Below are positions 38,342 to 50,602 of a stretch of 64,000 bases of DNA, piece by piece (position 1 is the first letter of the stretch; each line of letters starts with the position of its first letter). The position numbers and the translations under genes were made by a program. The DNA comes from Deltaproteobacteria bacterium (GTDB lineage Bacteria > Myxococcota_A > Polyangia > Polyangiales > Houyiibacteriaceae), in the NCBI GenBank assembly GCA_017644045.1, contig JAEPMI010000011.1, forward strand, positions 178,763-242,762. Direction: 5' to 3'. The notes below the pieces were generated by a model, which saw only the letters and a list, made by a program, of their open reading frames with translations, searched no databases and was not told where the DNA came from.

Positions 38342-39841
38342 ATGCCCACACGCGGCCTTCTCGCCATACTCGCACTGCTCCTCTCGAGCCCAGCTCTCGC
38401 CCAAGCCCCGGGTGGGACCCGGGTCGCCGTGGAGCGCTTCCGGGGCCCCCAGAGCGGCGGCATCCGAAACGCCCTGATCCAGGACCTCCAGGACAACGGC
38501 GTCGACGTCGTGTCGATGGACGAGGTCAGCGAGAAGGCGCGGGAGCTCTTCGGCCGAACCCGGCTCCAGGACGACGACTACCCCCAGGTCGCCCAGGCGC
38601 TCGGGCTCACCGCCTTCGTCGATGGCCGCGTCAGCCGGCAGCGGCGCCGCTGGGGCCTGCGGGTCCGGGTGCGCAACGCGGCAGACGGGATGATCCTCGG
38701 GACCGCCCGCTGGGGTGGGCGCACCGTCGGCTCCCTCCGGGCCGTGCGCCGCAATGGGCACGGCAAGCTCCAGCAGTACCTGCAGCTCGCCAGCTCCCCG
38801 GCACCGCCCCAGCCGGAGCAGCCCCCGCCGCCCGACCCGAACGCCCAGCCCTGGTACCAGAGCGGTGAGGAGCCGGCCGAAGGGGAGGGCGAGCCCGAGG
38901 AAGAAGAGGAAGACGACGCGGCTCGGCCGCCGTCCAGTCATGACGGCATCCGCGTCGGCCTGTTGGTCGGCACCCTGAGCCGCTCGATGAGCACGCCGGT
39001 CACGGTCGACCCCTCGCTCCGTCCCGGCGCGCCGGCGGGCGTCCCCGTTCAAGAGGTGCGCGAGTACCAGAGCGGCGGCCTCGGCCACATGGAGGTGGGC
39101 GTCACCGCGGACCTCTTCCCCGGCGCGTTCCTCGACGAACCCGTCGCCGAGTGGCTCGGGATCAGCTTCAGCTTCCGCAACTCGGTGCTCCTCGAGACCA
39201 GCGGACCGGCCTGCGATCCCGCGTTCGAGCCGGTCGACGGCATGCCCGACCGGTGCCAGACGCCGGGTGGCCTGGTGCCCATCGACTCGCTCCAGCGCGA
39301 GTTCTACATCGGCGGCAAGGTCGACTACGGCCTGAACACCGGGGCGGCTGGCGGCCCGTGGATCCAGGTCGATCTCGGCTACGGCAACTTCAAGTTCCAG
39401 CTGGACACCGACGACCTCGCGCTCCTCGACCGCCCGACCATCGTCGCGCCGATGGACTACTCCTACGTGCACATCGGCGGCGGCGTGAAGCTCGGCCTGC
39501 ACGAGATGGTCCTGCTCGGCGCCCGCTTCGGCTACCGGCAGGGCTTCAGCATCGGGACCGAGGGCAAGCAGGTCTGGGGCGTCGGCACGTCCGGTTTCCG
39601 CGGCTGGCAGATCGGCGCGGACCTCGTCCACCACATGGACTGGGCGAGCGAGCGCGTCTACGCGGCGCTCACCGTCGAGTACTTCCGCTTCCGAACCGAG
39701 TTCTCGGGACCGCCGGCCTGCTACGTCGTCGACGGTGAGGGGCTCTGCAACAACGGCTCGCTCTGGGAGCCAGTGACCTTCCAGGAAGCCGTCGACGACA
39801 GCTACCTGCGCCTCGGCCTCACCATCGGCTACCACTACTGA
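38342..39841 (+). CDS. Outer-membrane protein with N-terminal periplasmic domain
   Basis: This 499-residue protein has a signal peptide (MPTRGLLAILALLLSSPALA), an N-terminal domain with RVAVERFRGPQSGGIRNAL and LTAFVDGRVSRQRRRWGLR like the strands of TPR-less CsgG/TolB-type folds, a Pro/Glu linker (about 160-200), and a C-terminal barrel (about 210-499) ending RLGLTIGYHY with an aromatic terminus. I chose the ATG at 38342 for the signal peptide. It is divergent from recN. A hairpin lies 20 nt after its stop. Confidence 0.78.
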   Translation: MPTRGLLAILALLLSSPALAQAPGGTRVAVERFRGPQSGGIRNALIQDLQDNGVDVVSMDEVSEKARELFGRTRLQDDDYPQVAQALGLTAFVDGRVSRQRRRWGLRVRVRNAADGMILGTARWGGRTVGSLRAVRRNGHGKLQQYLQLASSPAPPQPEQPPPPDPNAQPWYQSGEEPAEGEGEPEEEEEDDAARPPSSHDGIRVGLLVGTLSRSMSTPVTVDPSLRPGAPAGVPVQEVREYQSGGLGHMEVGVTADLFPGAFLDEPVAEWLGISFSFRNSVLLETSGPACDPAFEPVDGMPDRCQTPGGLVPIDSLQREFYIGGKVDYGLNTGAAGGPWIQVDLGYGNFKFQLDTDDLALLDRPTIVAPMDYSYVHIGGGVKLGLHEMVLLGARFGYRQGFSIGTEGKQVWGVGTSGFRGWQIGADLVHHMDWASERVYAALTVEYFRFRTEFSGPPACYVVDGEGLCNNGSLWEPVTFQEAVDDSYLRLGLTIGYHY

Positions 39842-39860
39842 GCGCACGGTCTTCTCGATT

Positions 39861-39877
39861 TGCACGCGGAGCGTGCA
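39861..39877. other. Hairpin after the outer-membrane gene
   Basis: TGCACGC-GGA-GCGTGCA is a perfect 7-bp stem with a 3-nt loop, 20 nt past the stop at 39841 and 18 nt before the next start (GTG 39895). There is no T run, so it is either a weak terminator or a processing stem. Confidence 0.45.
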
Positions 39878-39894
39878 GATGAGATGAGTGTGCG

Positions 39895-41208
39895 GTGCTC
39901 CTGCGTTTGATCGTCGCGCTCTTGCTCTGTGCTTGCGGGGCGAAGACCGGCTTGTCGGTGGGGGCTTCCGATCTCGGAGCGCGCGATGGTGGCTGGCTGG
40001 ACGACCTCGGCGACGGCGGCACCGACGCCGACCCCGGCGTGGACGAACGCCCCGCATGTCTCGAGGCTCTCGAGCCGGGAACGGTGCGTGGTGAGCTCGA
40101 GAGCCTCGCCAGTCGGGTGGTCTTCGACCGCTCCGGCAACCTCTTCGGAGTCCGGTCCAATGGTGAGGAGCGCGAGCTGGTTCGGTGGAACCCGTGCCTC
40201 GAAGAGACCTGGGCCGTGCCGCTGGCGTCGGCTCCCGCCACCCACACACCGTTCTTGAAGGTGGGAACGGCGGGAGAGATCTACGTGACCATTCCTGGCG
40301 GTCTCGCCACCGTCTCCGCCTCCGGCGCCGTTCTCGCGCCGCTGCTTCCGCCTTCACGGCACCTGGTCGACCTCATCGCCACGAGGCCGTACCCCATCGC
40401 CCTCTCGGGAACCGGCTTGCCCACGGTCGTGGAGTTGCGGGCGTTCCCCTCGGGGCGTCCGCCCATCGAGGAGGTGGCGGGGGTCGTCGAGGGGATTAGG
40501 CCGGATAACGGCGGCTGTCTGGTGGCTCGCGACGTGGTGTCCTGCGGCCACGGCTCGCTGTCCTTCCGCGTGAACGATCTCTCCACCATCTACACGCGCC
40601 CTGTCGAGGACCCGAGCTTCGGCACCCGCCTGCCGGCCACGGACGGTGAGCGCCTCTTCGCGTCTGGGCGGCACGACGAGCGCCATGAGCTTCGGGCACA
40701 CTCGTTGGCGACGGGCGACTTGCTCTGGGTCCGAGACTTGGAGAGCCCATTCAACCTGGATCGGTGGGCGGTCAGCGCGCCCGTCTACGCCCAGGGGCTC
40801 GTGTTCGTCCACCACTCTGCGGGAGAGCCGGACGATCTCACGGGTCGCTTGGATGCTTTCGACGTGGGGGGAGCGCTCCGCTGGACTCACGTCGTCCCCA
40901 GCTCGCCCGACGACGGTATCCAGTCGCTCAACCGCTCCCATCTGGCCGTGGGCGACACAGGGCTCCTGTACCTGCCGACCGGCAGCGAGCTCCACGCGCT
41001 CACGATCATGGGCGAGCTTGAGTGGCGTGCGCCGCTGCCCGCGAACGTCGACGCGCCGCTCCTGAACCTCTCGCCCTTCGGTGATCTCGCGCTCCGCACG
41101 GCGGAAGGAAGCACGCTCATCGTCGCTACCGACTGTAGTGGTCCGGCCATCGACGGCTGGCCCATCGCCTCACACGATCCGCAGGCCACCAACGCGTTCG
41201 AGCCGTGA
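39895..41208 (+). CDS. Lipoprotein with PQQ-like beta-propeller
   Basis: This 437-residue lipoprotein starts at GTG 39895 with LLRLIVALLLCACGAKTG (lipobox LCAC). After an Asp/Gly linker it shows repeated strand groups ending in Trp: SLATGDLLWVRDLESP, DVGGALRWTHVVPSSP, TIMGELEWRAPLPANV. These are PQQ-like/quinoprotein propeller blades as in BamB-like proteins, but calcium and PQQ ligands are not apparent. It probably works as an interaction scaffold. It reads in the same direction as the preceding outer-membrane gene. Confidence 0.72.
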   Translation: MLLRLIVALLLCACGAKTGLSVGASDLGARDGGWLDDLGDGGTDADPGVDERPACLEALEPGTVRGELESLASRVVFDRSGNLFGVRSNGEERELVRWNPCLEETWAVPLASAPATHTPFLKVGTAGEIYVTIPGGLATVSASGAVLAPLLPPSRHLVDLIATRPYPIALSGTGLPTVVELRAFPSGRPPIEEVAGVVEGIRPDNGGCLVARDVVSCGHGSLSFRVNDLSTIYTRPVEDPSFGTRLPATDGERLFASGRHDERHELRAHSLATGDLLWVRDLESPFNLDRWAVSAPVYAQGLVFVHHSAGEPDDLTGRLDAFDVGGALRWTHVVPSSPDDGIQSLNRSHLAVGDTGLLYLPTGSELHALTIMGELEWRAPLPANVDAPLLNLSPFGDLALRTAEGSTLIVATDCSGPAIDGWPIASHDPQATNAFEP

Positions 41209-41220
41209 GGCGAGCGGCGC

Positions 41221-42102
41221 TCAGCCGATCGACCAGCCGAACGAGAGCATCGGGACCACGAAGTGGTAGATGCCGTTGTAGAAGCCGCCGATGCGGCTTC
41301 GAATGGCGATCTCGCCGCGCTCCTCGCTGCCGAGCGCGACGCCGAGCTCCACGACCGCCGCGCCGCCGATCATCGTGCGGGTGCGCGCGTCGTCGTCCTC
41401 CGGTCGTCGGCCGCGCGCGTGCGTCACGTTGATCTGCGGTCCGATGCCGATGAAGAGCGGGAACTTCCAGGTGATCGGTCCGAGGCGGAAGGTGGCGTCC
41501 ACGCCGACGCCGAACGCCGAGCAGTCCTCGGCGTCGCGGGTGGTCCCCTCGCCTAGGTCGACGATGGTCGAGCAACCGAGCCCCGCACCATAGATCTCCG
41601 CTCGCGCCTGGACGCTGGTGAGCCAGCGGAAGGCGTGCCGATAGCCGAATGCGATGCCGCCGTAGAGGCCGAAGTCGACACCGACCGCCTCGGTGCTCAG
41701 CGAGGGCGTCTCGACGGCGAGGAGCGCCGCGCCCACGCTCGCGTGGATCATCCACCGGTCGATGCTGCGCACCGCGCGCCGACGCTCTCGCTCGGCGCGC
41801 ACCTCGGGGCTGGTGCGCCAGCGGGAGTGCGGCTCGGGAACCTGCGGCTGGGGGACGACGACCTCCGTGTCGATGGCGACCTGGGTCTCCGCGGACGCTG
41901 GCGGCGGCGGGATGGGTTCCTCGGCGGCGGGCGGGGGTGGGGCGTCGGCCTCCTCCTGGGCCTCCGGCTCCGCATCGGGGTCGGGCGCGCTCGGCGCCGG
42001 CTCCACGCCGGGCGCGGCCGGCGCGGGCTCGACCTGAGCACTCGCTCCGGTCCCGACCGACACCATGAGAGCGAGGACGAAGAAGCGCTGCACACTCGGC
42101 AT
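41221..42102 (-). CDS. Secreted protein with Pro-rich linker and beta-rich C-terminal domain
   Basis: This 293-residue protein begins MPSVQRFFVLALMVSVGTGA (signal peptide, cleaved near ASAQ). A long Pro/Glu/Ala linker (about 24-90) leads to a C-terminal domain with many alternating strands and Gly turns (GLYGGIAFGYRHAF, FPLFIGIGPQINVTHARG, VVPMLSFGWSIG), like outer-membrane barrels with a periplasmic anchor. No family is recognised. It lies 32 nt downstream of the Ser/Thr kinase on the same strand. Confidence 0.7.
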   Translation of the reverse strand: MPSVQRFFVLALMVSVGTGASAQVEPAPAAPGVEPAPSAPDPDAEPEAQEEADAPPPPAAEEPIPPPPASAETQVAIDTEVVVPQPQVPEPHSRWRTSPEVRAERERRRAVRSIDRWMIHASVGAALLAVETPSLSTEAVGVDFGLYGGIAFGYRHAFRWLTSVQARAEIYGAGLGCSTIVDLGEGTTRDAEDCSAFGVGVDATFRLGPITWKFPLFIGIGPQINVTHARGRRPEDDDARTRTMIGGAAVVELGVALGSEERGEIAIRSRIGGFYNGIYHFVVPMLSFGWSIG

Positions 42103-42134
42103 GGCCCAGAGCGTCGCGCAGGATCGGCGCGCTG

Positions 42135-44102
42135 TCAGCTATCCCGTTCCAGGCGCGACGGACGCCACGCCCAGATCAGCGGACCCATGATCAGCAGGTT
42201 CGCGGTCGCGCTCAGGAGCAGTCGGTACTCCGGCCAGCGGGTGGCCAGCAGGAACGTGCTGAAAGACCCCACGGCGCCGATCCACAGCACCGGCTCCACG
42301 AAGATCGCGAGCGCCGCGATCGCCACGCCCCGCATTCCGTCGTCCTGGATCGCCGCGATCTCGATCGGGAGGTCGGCGAGCCACTGGCCGACGGTGAACA
42401 CCGCCTCGGCGGCGAAGATGGTCATCGCCACCCCCCAGACCTTTCGGTTGAAGAGGTTGGCGGTGAGCTCCTTCCGCTTCCACGCCAGGAGCACCAAGAG
42501 CAGCACGCAGTAGAGCAGCGGCCGGACGATCTCGCGAAACCACGTCAGCTCGGTCTCGAGGATCGACTGGCCGAGCGGTACGGCGCACCACACGGCCGTC
42601 AGGATCCACAGGACGATCCAGCGCGGGCGCGTCGCCACGCGGCGGTCGTGGTGGAAGGCGATCCGCTCGAGCTTCGCGCGTCGTGCCGCCTCGGTGGCGC
42701 GCGCCTGCTCCACGCGCTCGGTGAGGCTCGCCGGGGGCGTCGTCATCTCGGCGAGGAGCGACGCCGCCACGCCCGCGGCTCCGCGCGCGAGCTCGAGCTC
42801 GACCATGGTCTCGATGGCCGTCTCGAGGCCCTCGCGCGCGACGCGCGAGTCCGGGTCGCGCGCGAGCGCCGCGCGGAAGCCGAAGCGACACGCGCCGAAG
42901 AGGTCGTAGACCTCGACGCGCTCGTCCTCGTCGCTGTGGTGCGCGACGGCGGCGAGGCTCTCGAGCCGCTCCAGGTCGGTCAGCGCCGCCTGCGCGAGCG
43001 CGCGCGCCTCCCGTCGCTCGAGCAGCTCCTGTACGGCTCGGCGGAGCGACTCCGCGTCCTCGAAGCGCTCGCTCGGGTTCCGGGCGAGCGCCTTGCGGAT
43101 CAGCGCGGCGAGCTCGGGCTCGGTGTCCGCGGGGATCGTCGGGTTGGAGATCAGCACCTTGCGGGCGATCTCCTTGAGGCTCGTGCCGTGGTGCGGGGGC
43201 TTGCCCGCGACCAGCTCGTAGAGGAGGCCGCCGAGCAGGTACACGTCGGTGCGAATGGTGGCCTTCCGACCGTCGATCATCTCGGGTGCCATGTAGGGCG
43301 GCGTCCCCGCGATCGACGAGCCCTCGCCGGTCGGCAGCATGGCCCCTTCACCGGAGGCCACCGCGATGCCCCAGTCGAGCACGTAGACCTCGCCGTACGC
43401 GCCGACCATCACGTTGTCCGGCTTGATGTCGCGATGGATCACGCCCCGGCCGTGGGCGAAGTGGATCGCGTGGCAAACCTGCATGAAGACGTTCAGGTGC
43501 CAGGTCATCGCGTCGCTGGCGCCGTAGCGATCCCGCACCCGGTCCGGGTCCTGCATCAGGTCCGTCCAGCGCACGCCCTCGATGCGCTTCATGACCAGCC
43601 GCGGTCGCCCCTCCTCGTCGAGCGCGAGGTCGTAGACCGGGACGACGTTCGGGTGCTCGAGCCGTCCGGTGACCCACGCCTCCTGAAGGAGCTCGACGGC
43701 CGCGTGCTCGCTCTCGCGCTGGCGCTCCGGCAGCTCCTTGACCGCGACCTCGCGATCCAGCGCCGTCTGCTTCCCGCGGCGCACGACCGACATCCCGCCG
43801 ACACCGAGCACGTCGCCTTCCAGGACCTCGAGGCGCTCGGCCGGGGTCTGGGCGACCCGCACCGCGGCGAGCGCCTGGCGTCCAGCGGTGGTTCGCAGGT
43901 GCTTGGGCGGCACGATGGTCGCCGAGGGGCGCTCGGCGACCGTGGACTCGAGCCCTTCGAGCACGCTCCCTCGGCGGGCCAGGGTCTGATCGATCTCGGC
44001 GGCGAGCTCCTCGTCGAGCTCGTCGTCGCTCCAGGGCCGGTCCTCGGGCCAGCCCGCGGTCGGCGCCCCCGCGCCGGCTCTCGGCTCTTCCGCTTCGCTC
44101 AT
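42135..44102 (-). CDS. Eukaryote-like Ser/Thr protein kinase with C-terminal membrane region
   Basis: This 655-residue protein starts with a disordered acidic N-terminus (to about 90). The kinase domain (about 93-370) has the Gly-rich loop GVGGMSVVRRG, the VAIK-like EVAVKELP, the catalytic loop HRDIKPDNV (about residue 223), DWGIA in place of DFG, and APE in YMAPEMIDG. A helical linker then leads to several membrane helices (about 500-640; WILTAVWCAVPLGQ and following). The DWG variant occurs in myxobacterial kinases and still allows metal binding. The substrate is unknown. Confidence 0.92.
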   Translation of the reverse strand: MSEAEEPRAGAGAPTAGWPEDRPWSDDELDEELAAEIDQTLARRGSVLEGLESTVAERPSATIVPPKHLRTTAGRQALAAVRVAQTPAERLEVLEGDVLGVGGMSVVRRGKQTALDREVAVKELPERQRESEHAAVELLQEAWVTGRLEHPNVVPVYDLALDEEGRPRLVMKRIEGVRWTDLMQDPDRVRDRYGASDAMTWHLNVFMQVCHAIHFAHGRGVIHRDIKPDNVMVGAYGEVYVLDWGIAVASGEGAMLPTGEGSSIAGTPPYMAPEMIDGRKATIRTDVYLLGGLLYELVAGKPPHHGTSLKEIARKVLISNPTIPADTEPELAALIRKALARNPSERFEDAESLRRAVQELLERREARALAQAALTDLERLESLAAVAHHSDEDERVEVYDLFGACRFGFRAALARDPDSRVAREGLETAIETMVELELARGAAGVAASLLAEMTTPPASLTERVEQARATEAARRAKLERIAFHHDRRVATRPRWIVLWILTAVWCAVPLGQSILETELTWFREIVRPLLYCVLLLVLLAWKRKELTANLFNRKVWGVAMTIFAAEAVFTVGQWLADLPIEIAAIQDDGMRGVAIAALAIFVEPVLWIGAVGSFSTFLLATRWPEYRLLLSATANLLIMGPLIWAWRPSRLERDS

Positions 44103-44126
44103 CGACCCTTCGGGGTGCGCATTCGG

Positions 44127-44147
44127 CCCATCGTACCACCCGATGGG
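44127..44147. promoter_or_regulatory. Inverted repeat in the kinase-alaS divergent gap
   Basis: CCCATCG-(7 nt)-CGATGGG is a perfect 7-bp inverted repeat 24 nt upstream of the kinase start and 82 nt upstream of alaS. The position fits a shared operator, but a regulator cannot be named. Confidence 0.35.
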
Positions 44148-44228
44148 GCCAGCTCGCGTCGGGTCGCGCCCGCGTTCGCTCACGGCTGGGCCGTTGCTCC
44201 GAGGGGCCGCCCGCGTTAGGTGTCCCGG

Positions 44229-46918
<2,690 letters not shown>

Positions 46919-46922
<4 letters not shown>

Positions 46923-48253
46923 GCGTCGCGTCGCGCACGCGCGGGGCGCTCGTCCACACCTACCTCCGGATGGGCACCCGCCAGCAGGTCTGGCACAAGC
47001 TCCGCCGGAGTGTCTGGAAGGGCACCCCCAAGGTGACCTTCTGGCACCAGGTCGACGATCCGTGGAGCGACCTGCTCGCGCAGGCGCTGCCCCGCTTCCT
47101 CGAGGCGTTCCCGCAGGTGCAGCTCGAGGTGGAGATCGTGCCGCCACCGGCAGCCGACGCCGACCCCGAGCCACAGCTCCGGATGACCCACGCGATGCGC
47201 GACGCGCGGGACCTGGCGCTGCTCCATCGCGGCATCCGCTTCCCCGAGCATCCGGCGGAGCGGCCGGCCGACCGCGTGCGGCGCGCGAACGCCGCGCTGC
47301 TCGGCATCGATGACGGACGCGAGGCGCTCGAAGCCGCGGTTCGGATCGGGCGCGCGCTCTGGAACGACGACGCAGCCGCGCTGCGGGCGGAGGTCGACGC
47401 CATCGGCGCGGTGCCCGGCCACCAGATCGACCCGATGCTCGAGGATGCCTACGCGCGCCTCCGCAAGGCCGGCCACTACCAGGGCGCGATGCTCCACTAC
47501 GGCGGCGAGTGGTTCTGGGGCGTCGACCGGCTTCCGCATCTGGGCCGGCGGCTCGAGAGCGAGCTCGGCCTCGAGGGGGAGCTGCGCGACTTCCTGCCGG
47601 AGCCCGAGCCCCTCGCGGCCGGTCTACCCCACGGCAGGCTCGAGGTCTTCTTCTCGTTCCGCAGTCCGTATTCGTACCTCGCGCTCGACCGGCTCCACGC
47701 CGAGTACGGCGAGACACCGTCGGTCGAGCTCGTGCTCCGGCCGGTGCTGCCGATGGTGACCCGCGGGCTGCAGGTCCCGGACATCAAGAAGCTCTACATC
47801 GCGCGCGACGCCCACCGCGAGGCCAAGGCGCTGGGCGTGCCCTTCGGCCGCATCTACGACCCGCTCGGCGAGGGGGTCGAGCGCTGCCTCCGGCTCTTCC
47901 ACGTGACACCGGTGCGCGACCAACTGCGGATGGCTCTCGCGGCCTATCGGCTGATCTGGGCGGAGGCCGAGGACCTGACCACCGATGCTGGACTCGCCAA
48001 GCTGCTGGATCGAGCGGGTCTCGGGCCGGAGCTGGCCGTCCAGGCGATGGCCACCGAGGGCTGGCGCGATCGGGTCGAGGCCAACCGCGCTTCGCTCAAC
48101 GAGCTGGGGCTCTGGGGGGTTCCCTGTTTCCGGATGGGTGACGAGGTCGCCTGGGGCCAGGATCGGCTGGATCGGGTCCATCGCTGGCTCCGGACCGGCC
48201 GGACCACGGGCGAGCACGCGGTGCTCCCCGACGAGGACGTGTCGAACTCTTGA
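46919..48253 (+). CDS. Duplicated DsbA/HCCA-isomerase-like protein coupled to alaS
   Basis: This 444-residue protein contains two thioredoxin-fold halves. The first (about 35-220) begins KVTFWHQVDDPWSDLLAQAL and ends AMLHYGGEWFWGVDRLPHLG. The second (about 240-425) begins RLEVFFSFRSPYSYLALDRL and ends GVPCFRMGDEVAWGQDRLDR. The second half is close to 2-hydroxychromene-2-carboxylate isomerases: a Ser in SPYSY and a cis-Pro in GVPCF, with no CxxC. Redox activity is therefore unlikely; a glutathione-dependent isomerase is more likely. It starts GTG overlapping the alaS stop (GTGA). Confidence 0.8.
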
Positions 48254-48316
48254 ATGCGGGGCCCAGGGCTGCGACCCTGTGCGGGTGACGGCCCCGGCCC
48301 CCATGGAGATCCACTG

Positions 48317-49162
48317 ATGGAAGGCCTCGCGGCGATCGACGAAGAGCTCGAGGCCCTCGGCGAGGGTCGAGACGACGTCGAGGCGATCATCGCCAAGGCG
48401 CACGCCGATCTCCCCGATCACTCGACGAGCTTCGAGATCGTGGACGCGATGCTCGAGAACCTCGGTGAGGCGGTGTCGATCCCGACCGTCGAGCCCGTGG
48501 GCATCGAGATCCCCAAGCCGGAGCTCCCGGAGATCCAGGCGGTCCCCGAGCCCGTGCTCACGGAGGTCGGTGAGATCTCGGAGCCGGAGATCCCGGACAC
48601 GAACGTGCATCCGAGCGTTCCTCCCGCCGAGCCTCCCGCGCCGAAGTCCGCGGTGGCGATGGCCGCCGAGGCCGATGCGGGCGTGGACGCGATGCTCGAC
48701 GACGGCATGGCCTCCGAGAGTGGGCTCGACGCGGACGACCTCTTCGGCGATCTCGATGGCGACGCGCCCATGACGCCGACCGACGACGCCGTCGACCTCT
48801 CGGCGGCGCTCGCGCAGGTCCGCGCGATGACCAGCGACATGCCGCCGCCCGGGTCCGAGCCGGCCGCGGAAGCCGCCCCCGCGGCGCCGCCGCAGGCGGA
48901 TGCCACTGGCGATCGCGACAGCATCGAGGAGCTCGACCTCGACGAGATCATGATCGAGGACGACTTCGAGCTGATGATCGAGGAAGAGGACGGCGACACC
49001 TTCGTCGGCGACGCCGACGCGGTCGAAGCGGCCCTCTCGGAGCCGAAGCCGCGCACCGTGCCGCCGCCACCGCCCGCCGAGGCCACCGGTGAGGGGGGCG
49101 AGGGCGACGGCGACGACGACGACCCTCGCGAGCAGAGCTTCTTCAAGAAGCTCTTCGGCTGA
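48317..49162 (+). CDS. Acidic, largely disordered protein
   Basis: The 281-residue protein has no signal peptide. It is rich in Glu, Asp, Pro and Ala, with a helical N-terminus (LAAIDEELEALGEGRDDVEA), short acidic helices (EELDLDEIMIEDDFELMIEE) and a distinct basic-hydrophobic end, EQSFFKKLFG. The C-terminus looks like a short docking peptide. I chose the ATG at 48317 because upstream residues are rich in Gly and Pro with no conservation. No family is recognised; a cytoplasmic adaptor or regulator is one guess. Confidence 0.6.
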   Translation: MEGLAAIDEELEALGEGRDDVEAIIAKAHADLPDHSTSFEIVDAMLENLGEAVSIPTVEPVGIEIPKPELPEIQAVPEPVLTEVGEISEPEIPDTNVHPSVPPAEPPAPKSAVAMAAEADAGVDAMLDDGMASESGLDADDLFGDLDGDAPMTPTDDAVDLSAALAQVRAMTSDMPPPGSEPAAEAAPAAPPQADATGDRDSIEELDLDEIMIEDDFELMIEEEDGDTFVGDADAVEAALSEPKPRTVPPPPPAEATGEGGEGDGDDDDPREQSFFKKLFG

Positions 49163-49222
49163 CCCGGCAATCGCCGCTTGCGGTCAGCGACAGATCCGAC
49201 CGATTCCGATACGGTCGTAGTC

Positions 49223-50533
49223 ATGCACCATCGGACGGCCACCCTCGCGTTCCTGACGTTGCTCGGCATCGGATGTGACGATGGCCCCGGACCGATGTCG
49301 GCCGACGCCTCGACGGTGTGCGCTTCGGACATCGACTGTCACGACGGAGTCTTCTGCAACGGACGGGAGCGATGCGCGCCGGAGTCCCCGTCCGCCGACG
49401 CGCGCGGGTGCGTCGCCGCCGCGTTGAGGCCCTGTCCCGACGGGGTCGCGTGCAACGAGGATCTCGCCATCTGCGGCTCGGACTGCAGCGTGGAACCGGA
49501 CCAGGACGGCGATGGCCACGACAGCATCGTCTGCGGCGGTGACGACTGCGACGACTTCGACGCCACGCGCTTTCCCGGCAATCCGGAGGTGTGCGATGCC
49601 GAGGGCCACGACGACGACTGCGACCCGCGAACGCTCGGCGACGACATGGACGGTGATGGCTTCGTCGCGGCCGAGTGCTGCAACACCGACGCGGACGGAC
49701 GGCTCGAGTGCGGCGGCGACTGTGACGACGATCGGTCGGGCATCAACCCCGGCACGCCCGAGACCTGCAACGAGGTCGACGACGACTGCAACGGCCTCGT
49801 GGACGACGGCCTGACGCAGGCGTTCTTCGAAGACCGAGACGGCGATGGGTTCGGGGTCGAGAGCAGCATCCTGCGCGCGTGCGTGCGGCCGGAGGGCTAT
49901 GCGTTCTTCCCGGGCGACTGCAACGACGAGAGCCCGACCGTCTCGCCGGTGGGCGTCGAGCTCTGCGATGGGATCGACAGCAACTGCTCGTCGGGTGGCG
50001 GCGTCGACCTCACCGAAGACGCCGATGGGGATGGCTTCGCGCCCCCCGGGGTGGAGCACTGCATCCCGCTCGAGACGGAGCGCGACTGCGCGGACTCGGA
50101 TGCGCGCGCCTTCCCCGGTCAGACGGAGTTCTTCGCGATCCCGATCTGTGCGGAGGGGCGGCAGGCGTGCCGATGCACGCAGACGCTGACCTGCCACCCC
50201 TCCGACGTCGAAGACGTGCACATGAGCTACGTCTGCATCCCTGCGGGCGACAGCTGCGCGGCCGAGAGCCAGGAGTGCCTGGACTACGCGGACCAGATGC
50301 CGGCCGATTGGGACTTCGACTGCGACGGCGAAGAGCTCCGCGCCCCGAACCGCACGGCCCCCCAGTGCGCCTCACAACCTCTCGGGTCCTGCAACGAGGG
50401 GAGCGGCTACGGCTGGCCGGACGGCTGCAACCCCGCGCAGTGTGGCGACGACGCCGCCGGAATCGACTGCTTTCGAGGGCCGAGCGGATGCAACGCCATC
50501 TTGGGTGTCGGCTCGATCCTGCCCTGCCGATAG
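49223..50533 (+). CDS. MopE-like lipoprotein
   Basis: This 436-residue lipoprotein begins MHHRTATLAFLTLLGIGCDD. Motif copies include CGGDDCDDFDATRFPGNPEV, GDCDDDRSGINPGTPETC, CNEVDDDCNGLVDDG and GDCNDESPTVSPVGVELC, with Asp-rich loop strands (EDRDGDGFGV) as in the gene at 32391. It is probably a paralogue of that gene and likely exposed at the surface. The ATG at 49223 is set by the signal peptide. A bidirectional terminator-like stem follows the stop. Confidence 0.87.
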   Translation: MHHRTATLAFLTLLGIGCDDGPGPMSADASTVCASDIDCHDGVFCNGRERCAPESPSADARGCVAAALRPCPDGVACNEDLAICGSDCSVEPDQDGDGHDSIVCGGDDCDDFDATRFPGNPEVCDAEGHDDDCDPRTLGDDMDGDGFVAAECCNTDADGRLECGGDCDDDRSGINPGTPETCNEVDDDCNGLVDDGLTQAFFEDRDGDGFGVESSILRACVRPEGYAFFPGDCNDESPTVSPVGVELCDGIDSNCSSGGGVDLTEDADGDGFAPPGVEHCIPLETERDCADSDARAFPGQTEFFAIPICAEGRQACRCTQTLTCHPSDVEDVHMSYVCIPAGDSCAAESQECLDYADQMPADWDFDCDGEELRAPNRTAPQCASQPLGSCNEGSGYGWPDGCNPAQCGDDAAGIDCFRGPSGCNAILGVGSILPCR

Positions 50534-50550
50534 CGGACGACGGAAAGCCA

Positions 50551-50582
50551 AGACCCCGGCGGGGCAGGGCCCACCGGGGTCT
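50551..50582. terminator. Bidirectional terminator-like hairpin
   Basis: AGACCCCGG (50551-50559) pairs with CCGGGGTCT (50574-50582) around a 14-nt loop, in the 69-bp gap between convergent genes. T runs are weak on both sides (TCTCGTC and TCTTGGCTTT), so intrinsic termination is plausible but not certain. Confidence 0.55.
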
Positions 50583-50602
50583 CGTCATCGCGCTCGCGTC
50601 GG

